Of a DNA stretch of 64,000 bases, positions 49,839-64,000 are shown piece after piece (within the stretch, counting starts at the first letter, position 1; every line of letters starts with the position of its first letter). The DNA lies in contig CM072168.1 in NCBI GenBank assembly GCA_036850595.1, forward strand, positions 12,701,982 through 12,765,981, read 5' to 3'. The DNA comes from Rhyacichthys aspro. Taxonomy: Eukaryota > Chordata > Actinopteri > Gobiiformes > Rhyacichthyidae. The notes below the pieces were generated by a model. It searched no databases. It was not told the DNA's origin and worked only from the letters and a program-made list of their open reading frames with translations. The translations under genes were made by a program, and so were the position numbers.

Positions 49839-52800
49839 TTATATTTAAATACAAATCAAAGTGTTACTGTAATTATTTTTTATTTTTTAGAGATACTGTT
49901 ACACTCCAACCAAAAAGCAAAACTCTTTACTCTTATTTTAAAGTTTACCATTAGAGGATATCCTCAAAGAAAGTGAAAATGTTGATACCTAGCAAGATAG
50001 ATGCTCCAGACTTAGCACCGAGACAGATGGCCTAGACGCAACCGCTGAATACGCCGCTGACAGATAGGTCTTGATAGGAACATGAAAAATTTAGCAGCAG
50101 TAAATGAATAAGGAGGCTGTAGGTAGCATTCTCTGTCAGCCTAAGACATTCCTGGCTGTTTTGATTTATTTGCATCCATTAATATTAACACAATAACTGG
50201 CCTGATCTGTCAATAGAGTATTCAACTTTTTTTTTGTTGAAAAACACCATGTCCTGTGCAGGTTTTTTGAGATAAAGGTAGTTGTTATACAAATATTATT
50301 TTTACACTTTTTGACACTGTCCACATCAGCTTATGAGCCCTGATGCTTCAGTTTAGTATGTAATAACCTGGGTGAAAAAAGAAGCTCTCTGCTAAGAAAG
50401 TTGAATGGTTGTTACAAAATGCTCAAAAGGTTATGGAAGGTTATGGAAGCATTTATTGAAAATTTTAGTTTGCCTGGATGAACAAAAGGTTTCATCAGAC
50501 TCACAGATTTGTAAAAATGTCGATGGCTCTTAATGCACTAGAACTTATTACCTTTTGATCCACCAAAGCATTTTGAACTTTTAATGTAATGGTGATGGTA
50601 TCTCAACAACCTGACCCAGGTTTCATTTAGTTTTAAACCTTGTTACAATTGTCTCACTGTGCGTAGACCTTTGGTTCAGATAGACACCGTAGCCTATATG
50701 TAATCACACTTATCAGTCTGTATGTCTGACTGCGCACTTGTCTATTTAAACATGTGTCTGTCCACTCCACTGTGCCTTTATGCGGTCTGCCTTTCTGTCT
50801 GTCCATCTGTTTATCTATTCATCTGGCAGGGTGTCCATTCAAACCGTCGCTCTGTTGATCCACCTGTCTTTCCATCTGTCTGACTCTGTCTAATTATTAT
50901 ATCTGGCTGTCAATTACAGTCGTATGGCTTTGATCACACTGCTCTAATGTGTGAGGCTGCGCTGCATCGATCAGTACATTTCCATTTGCCTTCACCTAAG
51001 CCCCATACATTTCCTCAGGCCATTTGTCTGCTATATGACTATGAGCTCTTTTTTTAGTGGCTGTCTTCAGTCTCATTCTGTTTTGGAGTGTTAGTTCTCT
51101 GAAATGTCATTGCTGATACAATTTTTCATTTCCTGCACCATGTCATCATATTTAGTGATTGCCTCACTCCTGAACTCTCAGTTCACTGAGTCTGTCTCAT
51201 ACATTATGTTCTTGCAAATGAACAGAACAAACTCACTTCTGTCTGCGAGATGGGGCTGGAAAAGTTAAAATCTCAAAGTGGATCAAAAGTATTTGTTGTG
51301 GCACAAAACAAGTATGGATCACCAACAGGAATAAATTGCATTGCCATTTGAAATAACTGAAGAACCTTATTCAAAAAGATAAGCACATAGGCTGGCAAAA
51401 AAGGTTTTTAAGTTGTGCAAAAAATGCACATGCAGTTGATGAGTATGTGTCTTTTTCAAGGACATACATTTCAGTAGTGGATTCAAACTATCATTAAAAA
51501 AAATACAACCATTTTCACAGAGTGTTAGATCTATGGACTACCCTTCATTGAATTTTATGACCTAATATTAAGACCAATCCTGCTTACGTATACAATGAAA
51601 CACAGTTAACAATGGTGTAGTGACAATGGCAGTTATTGTATGTTTGCTATGAGCTCAACCACGATCTGTTGTTTAGTGTGAAGCACTAAATCCCCAACAC
51701 TTAGTCATTTTAGAAGTGCAGGCATCCCAGCTGGAGTAAAAGTACCAATACTACAGTGTGTGCACACAAGGTGAAGGTTTGGAAAAGTGTACTGCTTTGT
51801 TTTCTTGATATGTTGTGTATGATCTCATGAACTTATGGATCAAATGCTGTGGTTACATCACTTTTAGAATCATGTGGCATGTGCTCCACAAGGTGAGCCA
51901 CCAAGTCCCCAAGGAAAGCTTGGGTATTTTTTTGGAGAAGCAATAACAGCGATACCAGACCCATTTCAGTCAAAGTGCTAAATAAATAAAAATAATGCTC
52001 AGCACTATATAAATGACTCCTTTTTTTTTACTGTCAATGGGTTATATGCATATTGTTTTCAGTCAAAAATAATTGTCACTTATTCAAACTATTTCAATGT
52101 TTTTTTTAAATATATATAGTGTGTGTCAGTTTAGTAGGAAATGTTCCACCACTGTATTACACCTGTGAGTAAACATGCGATGCGTGTGTTTGAGTGAAAT
52201 AGGCTCCAGACAGCAGCCGTGAAGTGTAATTACACATAAACACCAGTTGATTTGTCGGCCATGAGACTGAGACATGAGACTGCTCCCTTGACCCTACAAT
52301 TATAGTGTGCCCTCTTCAGTATAAGCAAGCAAATCAAGCATAACCCCACAGCTGCTACATACACATACATACTCACAGCTTTATAAATAGACAGAGACAG
52401 AAAAGGGAACGTGTGGTTGGTTGCTGTGTCCTTTGCTTGTAGTGTTGGAAACAGCACTTACTTATAGGAATTTTCTAAATCAATGGCCAGAGTAATGAAC
52501 AAGCCTTTTGGACATCTAATGATTGGCCAGATCAATACAGTAATATACACCTCAGGTGATGGTAGTGGCAATACATATTGAGCGCATATATTAATGTGAA
52601 CATGCAATAAGGCAAAATCTAACAGACTCAGAATAACATGTCATTTATTTGCTTTCCAACAGGCTGTGTAGTCCATCCATCAAAGCCAAGCTCAGTTTTG
52701 TATCATTAAGAACATTTGCAGATTTCTCTGCAGTTTCCTAGTGTTCTGGGAATAAAAGAGACCAATGAATACAAAACATATATTTTAATCTATGCTAGTT

Positions 52801-55800
52801 AACAATATAATCAAGGTGATTTTTCCATTATTTTTGTATTAATGTACAGTAAAACCTAATTTTGTGCATGTGATCAATTTATAAAAGAAATAGTCTATTG
52901 TATTAATCATTATTTACTCTTTTGACTTGCCAATGTCAATGTAATCCGTGTTAATAAGTAGTCCACTGGTGTAAAGATGTAAGAGGAACAGAGCAGCCTG
53001 GTCTTTTTTCACTTTTATGTGAGAAATAAATGATTACCTGTTGTGGCAGCATGACAAAGTCATGATGTTGACTCTATTTGGTAAAAATCCTAAATGAGGA
53101 GCTTAAATCCATTATGTAGTGCCAATAACTCGCAAATGACATCTCAGGACCCACCACTGGCTCTGCAGATGGGAATGGAACAAAATACATGAGGTGTGGG
53201 AGCAGGTATTGGAAAAAAGGAAAAGAAAAAAAGAGAGCTAGAATTAAAAATTGAAAGAAATTAAATGAACCTCTCAGAGCTCTTGATGAAATACATGTTC
53301 TGTTTTGAACTAGTTTTGTGATTTGCATTGTAATTAGCTACAGTTCTACAGTATGTGAAGTCAAACTTGAATAAGCCATTTATTTTTATGCCTCCCATCT
53401 ACATGTAATAGTGGGAGGCCAGAATATTGTTCAGTGGATGAGTACAACTGATGATTTCATAGTAGCAAATGTACAAAGTAACATCCTCAAACCCTACATA
53501 CAGTTAATAAAACTCATTTAGACTTTTCTATTTGCATTTCTCCATCACTTTTAGCTGGTGTTGTAAAGGGGGAAAAAAAGCAGGTTGCGACGGCCATGAT
53601 GTAAAAGTTTCACTAAGAGCCTTAGATGGTGCATGTCCAGCAAAGTTATGCAATGTTGGTTTAAATATGTAATGTAATATATCAACCAGACACATCAACC
53701 AGTTTTCTATAGTCCAACAGGGTCTGTTTGGATAGTTGATAAATAAAATTACTAAGTAATTATTGGACAGATTTATGTAACATGTAAATTGAAGCTAAAA
53801 GAATACATTTTTTTGAACGAATCTCATCTTTTTCTTGTGAGTGCCTTCTTCTTATTTGACATCACTCTGTTTAAACACTGGCTTACATTGCTCTGGGCTT
53901 TCAGTGAGTAGCCATAGCAAACACTTTGTTCCTTTAAAGTATGGATTCTTGCAGACTGTCTCGAGGCAGGCGAAACATCGGTGTGTAATGCTTGGACCTT
54001 TCAAAGAAAATGTTTTGCTTTAGGACTTTACGCGCGTAACTTATTGTATTTCTACCACAGGCCCCTGACAAACTGATCAAGGACTCTCTCAGGAGCTTTT
54101 TATCTGAGAGGCCAAAGCACTAACCACTAAGGACCTCTTCCGGCCTGAATGATTAAGCCTAAAGAAAAAATGTCAAGTTAATTCCTTGTAGAGAGGCATG
54201 CCAGAGGCTGGGTTCGATTAATTAAAGGCCTAATGTTGATAGTCACCATTGTAGTAAAGAAACATTCAAGGTGCAAGGTTAAGTTAGGTGTTTTTCTCTT
54301 TAATGATTTCTTTTACACACTCTCATACACTTGCACGGCGCAAACCATTTTAGGGAGAAAGTACACAGACAATATCCACACTGTTTTTTTTCTGGGAATC
54401 AAGGTCATATGCAATGTGTCAAACTAATATATTATTAGTTACGTGGTAAATAAAACACATTTTGCTGTGCTGAGACATCATTTGACACTGTTTATTCTTT
54501 TACACAGCCCATATCTGTTGCCCTACCTCCATGTAATAATGAGGTAAATATATATTGCAGCCTTGAATGCTTTGGATCTCGAAAGTCATCATGTTGTAAA
54601 TCACTTTTGACAGACAAACTGAGATAAATCATTTTAAATCTGAAAAAAGCACTGCATATCACATGTCCTTTCTATTTATCACTACACACTGACACTTCAA
54701 TCACTTTTCTATATATTGTGTTTAAATTAGAAGCTGCTGCGTTAATTTATTGCCAAATCGATGCGGCATGACACGCAGAGATAAATGCATACCATTGTGA
54801 ACAGGATAACACTGTGGGAGATGGAGGGATGATGTAAGGTTAAGAGAAATTGACTGAAATGTTAAATGTGATGCATGTACCTTGGAGGGACGGGCTTGTG
54901 CGTGAGCGTGCCGTATGCATCGGGTACAAGCGATAGTTGGGGGTGGAAGCTTTGAAGAAGATCCAAAGTGAAGAGTGTTGTCGAACGGAGGTTACAATCC
55001 CACCATGCAGCGAAAATAGGTTTTTGTATCGCTGCGTATTTCTTCTTAATAGAGCCGTAACATTGGCCCTATTAAGTCTTGTTCCCCGTTCAGATTTTCT
55101 TTCTTCTTGGCTGCCGTGTTTCAGCGCGCTTAAGTGACAAACACAGCAGGAAATTAAGTACCCTGGTGAGCGTTTTATGAGAGTTATTGGCGCTTCCAAT
55201 CAGCCTTCATACATATTTTACCTTACTTAAAACAAAGACATGTTTAAAACCATGCTTTTGCAGGTGAGCTAATTGTGTTTGGCTCCGAGACTATTTTTGG
55301 GATTGGTCTGAAGTGTGACGAGGATCGAACTATTATCATATCACATAAACACATGGTATTTCTGTAGATAGGACTATTTAAATGTTGTATGTATTTTTAT
55401 TGTGCTGTATAGGCCTATTTATTTGTTTGTCTGAAGTAAAACATTTTTATTTCAAGACATTTCAAGTAAATAGCTCATTATCGCTTTTCACAGTAAATAC
55501 TGCGTTTCAACAACAGCTGTCACTGCTTGGTGTAATTCTACTGAAATAGATACTCTCTCTGCACACAAATATTTAATAGAACAGAACATTAATCTCTATA
55601 CACCAGACAAGTTTAAGTACTCTGTCTTACCCCAACCTCTATTACTGTGGTTGGATCAATTGCAACAGTCAAATCCCCTTGTGCTATCAGATATTATTGA
55701 TACAGAGAATATAATTATAGTAAGACAGTTTTAGATAACAAACATACAAATGCATGGGAGTTACAGAGGTAGTCCATTAATCTTACTACATTTAATTAGT

Positions 55801-57907
55801 CTGAACAGTGCTTATTCTTTCAGGTCCTATTAATGCACTTCAAACCAGAAACCGATTATGGCATCCAGGAATGTGACTGTGTGCAACCACTGATCAACAG
55901 GTATTAATGGCCAAACCATGGTCACAGCTGAATAGTAAATTAATAAGGAAACACAAAGAGATTCTGTGCAAATCTAATGAGCTAATGAAACGGAACGTTA
56001 GCAAGGACGAACATGAATGCTACATGAGTCTGCCGTTAAGGTGTGAATAAACTTTGGGTTACGGGCCGGCACTGAAAAGCATACTGTTCAGTAGATTGTC
56101 ACAGAGAGTGCATTTATGAGGATACAATTGCTTTGCATTATTCGATCACACAAGACTCCACAAGAAGTCTTTTTGCGTTATGTGTTCCTTCTGTTCCTTT
56201 TTCACTAGGGCTATGTCCACACTATGTTTTTTAACTTTATCCGAATGAAAATTATTACATGAGGCAATGGTTTCATGTGCCTTTTTGTCTGCCGGGTTTT
56301 ATTTCCCTAGGTGTTTTAAAAAGTCTTTAACCATCATAAAATGAAACTATCGGAGTGACTTCATTCTTGTGTGAGGTGTGTATCAGAATAATAGCTTTAA
56401 ACACCATTTAAACACAGTCTGTTTTTTACTTTAGGCCTCTTTTAACTCTGAACTATTTTCTTAGCTTTTCTTTTCACCTCTTTCCCTAACTTTCAGCTGT
56501 TCTGACTTCTTACCTCTTTGTCAGTGTCAGAGTAGAAAGATCGGGCTTAGACACAGATGAAGATAGCCCTTGGAGATGCAGAGCATAAAGGGGCATGATG
56601 TGGGTAGTTTGTGGCAACAATTGATCAGTCTTTCATTTGACACATAAAAAGAAGGATGTGAAAGTTTTCTTCATCTGCTTTTGGAGAGTGCTCCGTTTTC
56701 AGTTTTATGAATTTTTTTATGGCGTGATTTTTCTCAGTCTCTTTTCTAAAGTGAATTTTACATCAACTACTAACTTTGAACAATGAAACAGAATAGTTGA
56801 TAGGATGTGTTATATTTTATATAGGCATAATGATCTTTGCTGAAGGTCTTTTTCTTTTTTTTTTCTTTTTTTTTGGCATGGCATTTCATCACATATTTCT
56901 GCACTTTGTCTGTTCAATTTTGCACCCTTTTGAAAATCTAGACCTGCAAAAGGAGTGTGGGCCAGTGGTAGTACGTGCCTGCAATAAAGCTGGACCTTTT
57001 AACATGTTTCTGCAAACACACACATGGACCAGCGTCATTTGAAATACATACGACCGATCAGAGAAACGAAGCATCACATAAAGCCCAGGTCGATTATTGA
57101 TAAATGGTTACAAGTGGTCCAAAAGGATCTCTACTGAGGGATATTCTTTTTAAGTAGACAGATAGTAGACCAGACCAATGAGATGACTGTGTGTAGATGA
57201 GTAAAGATGTTTTTGATCAAACGTTACAAAGAGTTTGCGTTGTGCGTCGTGTCGTGAGCTGTGGTTGGAGGATCGTTCAAATGGAGCTCCACAGCCTGAC
57301 TTCACCTGATTCCTCAACTTTCCTCAACTCCTTTTGTGTTGCCAGCATCCCGCTCGTTTTTTCTGTTCTCTTACAGATTGTTGTGGGTGGATGGTGTTGC
57401 ATGGTGTGAGAGCAAAGCATTATCAAACAGGCATACATTCAGTGGTGTGCGTTTGTCACTGTGTGTTGCATCCTTGTATTTTTCCACAGCATCTAGTGGC
57501 TTTTATAATAATACAGCAAATAGACTGTATGCATACATTTTAAACCCCACAGCTAAAATCAGCAGATATTGTCATACGTTGTTATTGTTGTTTTTATACG
57601 TCCGTTGCAATGTGATGGCAGTTTCACAGATGGAAAAATAACATCTGGGCCAGGTGTAAGATAGCTATGACACGTCTGTCTTGAGCTGACCTGCATTTGT
57701 ACCAAGCACATAGATTCCATGATGTATTTTGGGTTTTAATGAAAAAATAATCTTCTGGGAGCCTGATAAAGCCAAGAGCGTTGCTAAAACTGGCTTTGGT
57801 CCAGTTGACTTGCTGTGATACAGGCTACACAACAGTTTTTCAGTGTCTGTGGTCAGGTCTTGCCGCAATAATAAATAAGAAGCATCTCAGGGGCCAAAGA
57901 CTGTGAC

Positions 57908-58050
57908 AAATCCTGCTAAAACCTGTTCAAATCCAACTAAAACCTGTTTAAGTCCATATAAAAACTGTTCAAATCCAACTGAAACCAATTCAAATCCAAT
58001 TAAAACCAGCTCAAATCCATATAAAACCTGTTAACACTAACTAAAACCCC
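57908..58050. repeat. 21-bp minisatellite
   Basis: About seven diverged units of AAAACCTGTTCAAATCCAACT. A hAT-like end follows at about 58.08-58.13 kb (GGGCTGCATTTGGCCCCCAG, then CTTGAGTTTGACA), so the minisatellite may be internal to a transposon remnant. Confidence 0.85.
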
Positions 58051-59374
58051 AAAATATTACCTATAAAAAGTTTTGAAGGGCCATATAAAACATTGTGATG
58101 GGCTGCATTTGGCCCCCAGCCTTGAGTTTGACATATGTGCTTTAAATGATTAATTCATTTAAGGACAATCAAAAGAAACAATGTAAAAAGCCATGCCCCA
58201 AAAATTGCATGCGGTTCATTCATCCTCACAAAAAATGAGGTAATAAAACCATGGTCCAAAAAAAGTAAATGCATAGAAAAATAGAAAAATGTCAGAGGTT
58301 TACATGTAAATTAACAAGTTGTTTTAAAGAGTATAAAGTATAGAGAACACATGGAACACACTCATGGTATGACAGTCTATTGTTCCTATATCAAATAATA
58401 TTTTTAATATAAATGAATAATACAATATTCAGTATAGTACAAAATACAGTTCCACTAATTTGACAGAGAAACTGTGTATTATATAAGATTACTGTCACCG
58501 TCTCCAGACCACAGACCACATGGAAAATGGCTCCTCTTATGTGAATACAGCCAAGGCACATTCAACTGTTTCACATCTTCAGGGATTAAGATATGACTGA
58601 GGAAGGATGGGGAAGAAGAAACAGCTTTGAAGACTTTTGACTGATGCCTTTGCTGCAGTAGAGCCAGTTTCATGGATTGACCTTTAAAGTACATGTAAAA
58701 GACTAAGCAGAAGAGAAGTGTCTGGGGCCACAATCCCCAAGAAGTGAGTGAACAATTAGACAAATAGGCAAAGCAGCAAGAAGCCATTAATCCCTAATGA
58801 GAAGACACAAGAAGATGCAACATTTTAGAAAGCTTTGCTAAAAAACCTTGAAGTTGTATCCTTAAGATGTTTTCCTGCTGTCGGCGTATCACAGCGATGG
58901 CTGAAGGCAGTGCTCAGAAGTCAGACTCCATACGTTTGAGATCTTTATCTTTTTGGCCTTGTCACTACCTGTCTTGTTCTGTATCTTGTAAACCTGAGAA
59001 TTATTGTGTTGTACACCCTTCAATGCATTTTCTGTGAAAGCGCATTCTCTGGTATTTCAGTATCTTTTTTAATTAATATTTATATTTAATATTTAGTAGG
59101 CAACTTCACAATGAAGATCACAGGCTGACAGAGACTGATAAGATAGACATCTATTCACAGCGTAGCAGTAAGAAATGTTTTCAATGCATTCAAATAGTAG
59201 GAGTAATGAGTCTAAAAGTCTCTTTTTTGTCCATCTTCTACACAGCCCTTTTGTCTCGGAGCATAAAAACACATTTTCAGTGCTCCTAAAATGCTCCAAT
59301 AATAGATGCAGATTCAGTGTATGTCTAATCAAATAAAGATTATTCTACACTCTATACATTCTGGTCCTAAGAAG

Positions 59375-59445
59375 TGCTTATTTATTAATTTATTAATTTA
59401 CTCATTTATTGATTAATTGATTGATTGATTGATTGATTGATTGGT
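59375..59445. repeat. (TTGA)n / (TTTA)n microsatellite
   Basis: TTTATTAA-type repeats pass into seven or so GATT units. Confidence 0.9.
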
Positions 59446-61809
59446 AAGGTGAGGTGGAGCTGTATGGAGATTATATAAATATGAGCTGTATAAAGCTAAA
59501 ATTGATAGTCTTAAAAACCTTGTAATGAAATTCCAGGAAAACTTCACTGTGAGAATATTCACTCTATATTAATCTCTATTAAATTTGAATATAGAGTCTA
59601 CAGACTATGCCTTTGCATAACATTAGGCTGTTTCCAAGTTGTTTCGCTTTTCTCTGTGTAGTGACTTTTTGATGTGACATATACAGTATAGAGTATATGT
59701 GTGTTTGCACAGACATGTTAAAATGGTAATGGTTTCTGACATCATTTCCATTTTAGCTCTTTTTCCGACACCACCCCCAGTTCATACCAAGTTATCCGAG
59801 CTCCCATCCCGCCACACACATAAACACGTACCTGTCCATGCAACATAAGCATCATGTCCTCAGGGACTTTGTGAGTCAAACTAGGAAAGGTTTGTACTAG
59901 AAGAAATGGCTATTGATCAGCCTTTCTCTCAAGCATTGGGAGTACAGGCTACAGTGAATGGCATATATATAAACCTGTGTAATCTCCAATACATAACAGC
60001 ACATTCACGTAGAAGTGTCCAGTGAGGCTGGCTGGGGTTTTCATTGATTTGTATGCTTCTGTGGTTGCTACCAGAGCCACGAGGTGATGAAAGGCCAAGA
60101 AAATGTGCTTTTGCAAAACACCCATTGGGTTGTCTCACCTGCTCAATGCACCTTGACTGTCTAACTACCACATATAAATGTGGTTTCAAAAGCAGGTAAA
60201 TCCTATTTGAAAATGTGTTTAAACCAGTGAGGTGTGAAATCAGACTGAATAATAAGTCTCTATATGACAGCTATTCATGAGGCTTTTTAAATCTATCTGC
60301 AAAACAGTGATATGTGGAATATCAGTGTTTTAGAGGAAGTGGTGTCTGTCACCAGACAGAACATTTACATATTCTATTGCTACACACATGCAGGCTTTTC
60401 ACACAGAGATCACACTGTTATGGCGATTTTGTAGGGGTATGAAAATTCACCACATTCTTGATTGAGTCAATTTTTGAACATTGTGGTCTAATTTATTTAT
60501 TTATTTTTAGATTCCGGTTCACTGATTAATTGCTTAGTAGCTTTATCTTAATTTGAATTAACTTGGTGTTTCTGTGTCAAACATCACCTCTCCATTTGCC
60601 ACCCACCCTTCACACATTCAGCCATTTAGCCTACTCATCCTTATGCCTCTGTGGGACTTTCCTCCATGTTCAGGCTTTTCACACACAATTCGACTGGTAA
60701 ACATCTAACCATCCTTTCTCACCTGCCCACAGGAGGGAGAGAGGGGCAAGGAATTTCTCTTGATGTCAAAACTTCACCATCAGCTTTATTTTGAATCACC
60801 ATATTTTTTCTCAACAACAAAAAACACTTCAAATTAACAACTTCAAATTACCATGTTTGCTGTGGTTCAAGCAGACTGGACAGCTTGAATACACATATTT
60901 GCTCCCAGCACCAAGGTATCATTAAATTGTCAAATAAACCAACACTGTTATTCTATGGGTTAAATGAATTGCTAATATCATAACTGCAGGTGTAGAAAGC
61001 TTTTCTCTTCTGAACTCTGGGCTTACATATATTGCTTTTGAAAAACCCTGTCCAAAGATAGCCAAAGGGGCAAGTCAGTGAGTGAACTTTAGTTAACAGT
61101 GAATTTTATTTCAATGATTCTTGCCTAAAGATGTTATGTTTGTGATCCCTTTAAATCAGTCTACAGCTGCAGGGGACAAGAGACGCTCCACAATGGAATC
61201 TATACTTATTGTTCGTGTATTGATTATTCTAACTTGATAGAGTATTGATTTCCCATTATTATTGACAGGTTTCACTCTCTGGTTCCTGTCACTTAGATTG
61301 ACAGGTGCCTAAGTGCACAGACAAGATTCTCCCGATTTCCCTTTGCGCTTTGTGCTCCTAACTAGACAGTCTACCTAGACTTTCTTTGTCACTGTCTGGG
61401 TCCCCCCTTTATGTTGCCTTTTCCACTTTTTTTTCCTTTTCCTTTTCTGTTGTCCTCTTACAAAAGCTGACAGCTGGAGTGTTCTTTGTTAAATTTCTTT
61501 TAGCTGCCTGCGGTCACATGCATCTGATTAGGGAGCCCTCATACATATTCTTCACCATGGACCATTGTTCTTGTCTCTGCAACTAATTCCCCACTTATGC
61601 AGATGATATAGTCATTTACGGTAGGGTTAAACAATATTCAACATACATTTTAATAGTAGGTGGGGGAAGGTTTCATTCTTTCAATGAAAGATACTGCTAT
61701 TGTTTTTGTGCGAGTCACTCGTTTTACAACTGACCAGAACTCCCTCTTACAGTTTGACTAGGACCATTTGAAATACCTGCACCTTTTTCTAAGAATTGTT
61801 TCTGTCTAA

Positions 61810-61885
61810 ATTCATTCCATGGGCCAGATTGTAGCCTCTGGTGGGCCAGTTTTGGCCCTTGTGCCGCTGTTCGACACCTAAGCTT
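61810..61885. mobile_element. hAT-like remnant end
   Basis: GGGCCAG, then GTGGGCCAGTTTTGGCCC and TGCCGCTGTTCGACACC, resembles a decayed hAT terminal region, similar in style to the 58.1 kb fragment. Confidence 0.4.
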
Positions 61886-64000
61886 AAAAGAGAAAAGTCA
61901 GCACATGTTTGCAGGTTCACAAATAGCCACAATCTATAGATCACTTAGCTCTACTTTATGAATTAATAATGACATGGAGAGTCCTAAAACTGTTGTTACT
62001 TCCACAAAAAGATCTTATGATATTTCAGCTGTTTAAGTGCAGAACAAAAAGTGAGCTCTTTTTGTACATATCTAAAAATACATTTTCTTATTGCTAATAT
62101 TGTGAGCTACATTTTCCTTTCCTCTTTTTGTTTTGCAGAAAATAATGGACAATTGCAATCTGTGGTACACCACTTCTACATTGGTTCTACTTTGTATTTG
62201 TTATGTCAGCTGCTTTTTGCCGGCTGATTTCATTAGCTGGGTGTAAACATGGTATGAGATTTATTGACACTACTATTTTTTATGACACCCACTAACCTTT
62301 GTGTTCAATACAGTTGTCTCGAATTTACACCTTGGCAATTTTCTATATTAGGTCTACTGAAAAAAAAAATCATTCTGCCGCTGACATTTTGTAGACTCAC
62401 AGTTAACACCTCATGGTAATTTCACCAGTGTATTTGATTGGCCTTCAGTGCTAGGTCACAATTCTATTATTGGCCCACTTCTGGTCCAGAATCCATTTGA
62501 AAATAAAATGTCACACATTAGGACCAGTGCTGAGGTGTGCAATTATTAGACAGCACTGAAAATGCTGTAGTCTGAGTCAAAGGAAGCGTTACACTACAAA
62601 TAAATTCATTTAGATCATCTTTGATTCTTAGTAAACAGGCATTTTGTAACCATTAGAGTTTTAACAACAATTTTGCTGATATTTATGATTTAGAAGTTTA
62701 ATATCTGATTGATAGTTGTTGATAGAATTGCAAGTTTTTTGTAGTTTTAAAAAAAATAGACTTCAATAGAGTCCAATGCTGTTTATAACAGCAAATATTC
62801 TTATTTTTAAGGCATAAAAATGTCAAACCTATGAGTGAAGTCTGGATTTATCTTGCAGTGCTTTAAGTTTTAATCTGTATGAAAACAGTGGGGAACATTA
62901 AAATAATTTATGAACCTGTTTCAGTGGAGAGAGTATTGAACATGTTTTAAACCCGATGATCAGGAAGTGGCTGTAGATTGGATTTATAGTGGTGTGAAAG
63001 GCTGGCTTCACTGATGTGACTGTGGAGAATAATAATCATTTTTCATTCAGCCGGCCTCCACAGACAACACCATGATGAATTCTGTATGAATGGAGATTGG
63101 GGTGATTTCCATAATGTCCTGCAGGGCACTTTGTCTCCTGGACATACTCACACGCTGGCAGGATAAATGTAAGGTTTTTCTGTGCAGTTGATGGGAAGCC
63201 CCAGATTCACCAGTTAAATACAGGAGAACTGGGCAGAATGGTCTGATACAGCAAATTAACACAGGAACAAGTCGAGACTGAGCCAGGCAGGGTGAGAGAC
63301 TGCCTGAGTGAAAATTGGAGTGAAAGACAGAAGTGAGAAGAGAAGAACAAAAGAGGATAAAGGCCACGTTTCTGGCAGGGCTAAGTGCTCTTCCTGCTGC
63401 GTTCAGAGTGAGTCGGTGAACACATTTCAGAGGTGTATGTTTTCAAGAAGCTCCTTGGTTTAGATTTTTGGTGGCTTAGAGGTTAGCTAAAGATTTGGTC
63501 TTAATGGATTTTTACTCTTTAAACTAAAGTTGGCAGCAACAAAAAAGCAAAAGATTAAACTAAAATGACACTATGCATATAACTGTAATGCCGTGATTGT
63601 CAGGCTGTGTTTTTCTCTCCTTTCTTTATCCCAGGCAAATACACCAGTTAAGTCTGATATACAAATTAAAATGCATTTCTGTGCAACAATAATAATCTCA
63701 ACTAGTTCTCGTCATTTGTTTCCCTTTTATGTTGTCCTTCTTTGCCATCATTGCCTTCTGCCACTTTAAAATCCTCCTGATCTTATAATTGAATTACCCA
63801 TCATGCATGGACCGTGCACATCCAGCAGCTTGAAACCCTAAACCCTCTGCTCTTTCCCTCCAGTGCCCCCATCTGCCTCGGGAGTTTGTTACCTCACTGT
63901 TTTTTTTTCTTGGCAAACAGTTTCTCTCTTTGGTTTCTACTTTTTATTTATTTGGCCACCATGCTTAATCGTATGTGTTGTTACTTCTCTGGACTTCCCT

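Larger units (their letters stand above)
38504..64000 (+). other. kcnh8: kcnh8 intron 1 (to window end)
   Basis: No segment resembles the next ELK exon (PAS domain, SNFxLxNAQ... and YCSDGFC) in any frame, so the remaining 25 kb is taken as intron 1. It holds the transposon remnants and tandem repeats listed separately. Several transposon-free AT-rich stretches (for example 39.8-40.3, 44.0-44.4 and 54.7-55.2 kb) may be conserved non-coding elements, which sequence alone cannot prove. Confidence 0.6.

Noticed and set aside
54840..55199. 119-codon - strand frame with raised CpG
   Set aside because: No family resemblance and an equally open opposite frame; could at most be a conserved non-coding element.
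63047..63367. 106-codon - strand frame near the window end
   Set aside because: Serine/leucine/cysteine-rich with no domain or splice support; chance frame in a GC-richer patch.

Overview
The window looks like vertebrate genomic DNA, most likely from a ray-finned (teleost) fish. It is AT-rich, its genes are split by GT-AG introns, and it carries fish-style non-autonomous transposons and microsatellites. There are no bacterial operons or ribosome-binding sites. Four protein-coding genes can be recognised from spliced exons. From left to right they are a TNF-superfamily ligand closest to RANKL (tnfsf11, + strand, 5' part cut off), the interferon-associated coiled-coil gene epsti1 (- strand), cytosolic NADP-dependent isocitrate dehydrogenase (idh1, - strand, complete), and the first coding exon of an ELK-type voltage-gated potassium channel (kcnh8-like, + strand) whose first intron fills the rest of the window.

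Layout: 1-5.8 kb holds the stalk and receptor-binding exons of tnfsf11 and a long AU-rich 3' UTR. 5.8-23 kb is a large intergenic stretch with no recognised gene. It includes a weak candidate for a small unrecognised spliced gene on the - strand (13.0-13.9 kb, next to an ISRE-like motif) and an uncertain interrupted reading frame at 10.5-10.85 kb. 23.1-30.2 kb is epsti1, with two similar 3' exons that receive the same splice phase and an IRF/ISRE-like element in intron 1. 31.3-36.6 kb is idh1: eight coding exons plus a 5' non-coding exon, giving exactly 414 residues. 36.6-38.4 kb is a divergent idh1/kcnh8 intergenic region containing an unusual homopolymer-rich repeat and a CpG-rich leader with an upstream ORF that overlaps the channel start codon. 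38.5-64 kb is kcnh8 intron 1. It holds a pair of inverted-repeat-ended MITEs, a LINE 3' fragment, hAT-like remnants and minisatellites, and no second coding exon was found.

The genes are not a pathway. tnfsf11 and epsti1 are close neighbours on human chromosome 13q14, whereas human IDH1 and KCNH8 lie on chromosomes 2 and 3, so this is a lineage-specific junction of syntenic blocks. I found no convincing new multi-gene system. The most unusual items are a near-perfect 36-bp-arm palindrome inside tnfsf11, the paired epsti1 exons, the overlapping uORF before kcnh8, the homopolymer-rich VNTR beside the idh1 promoter, and the unrecognised candidate gene near 13.5 kb.
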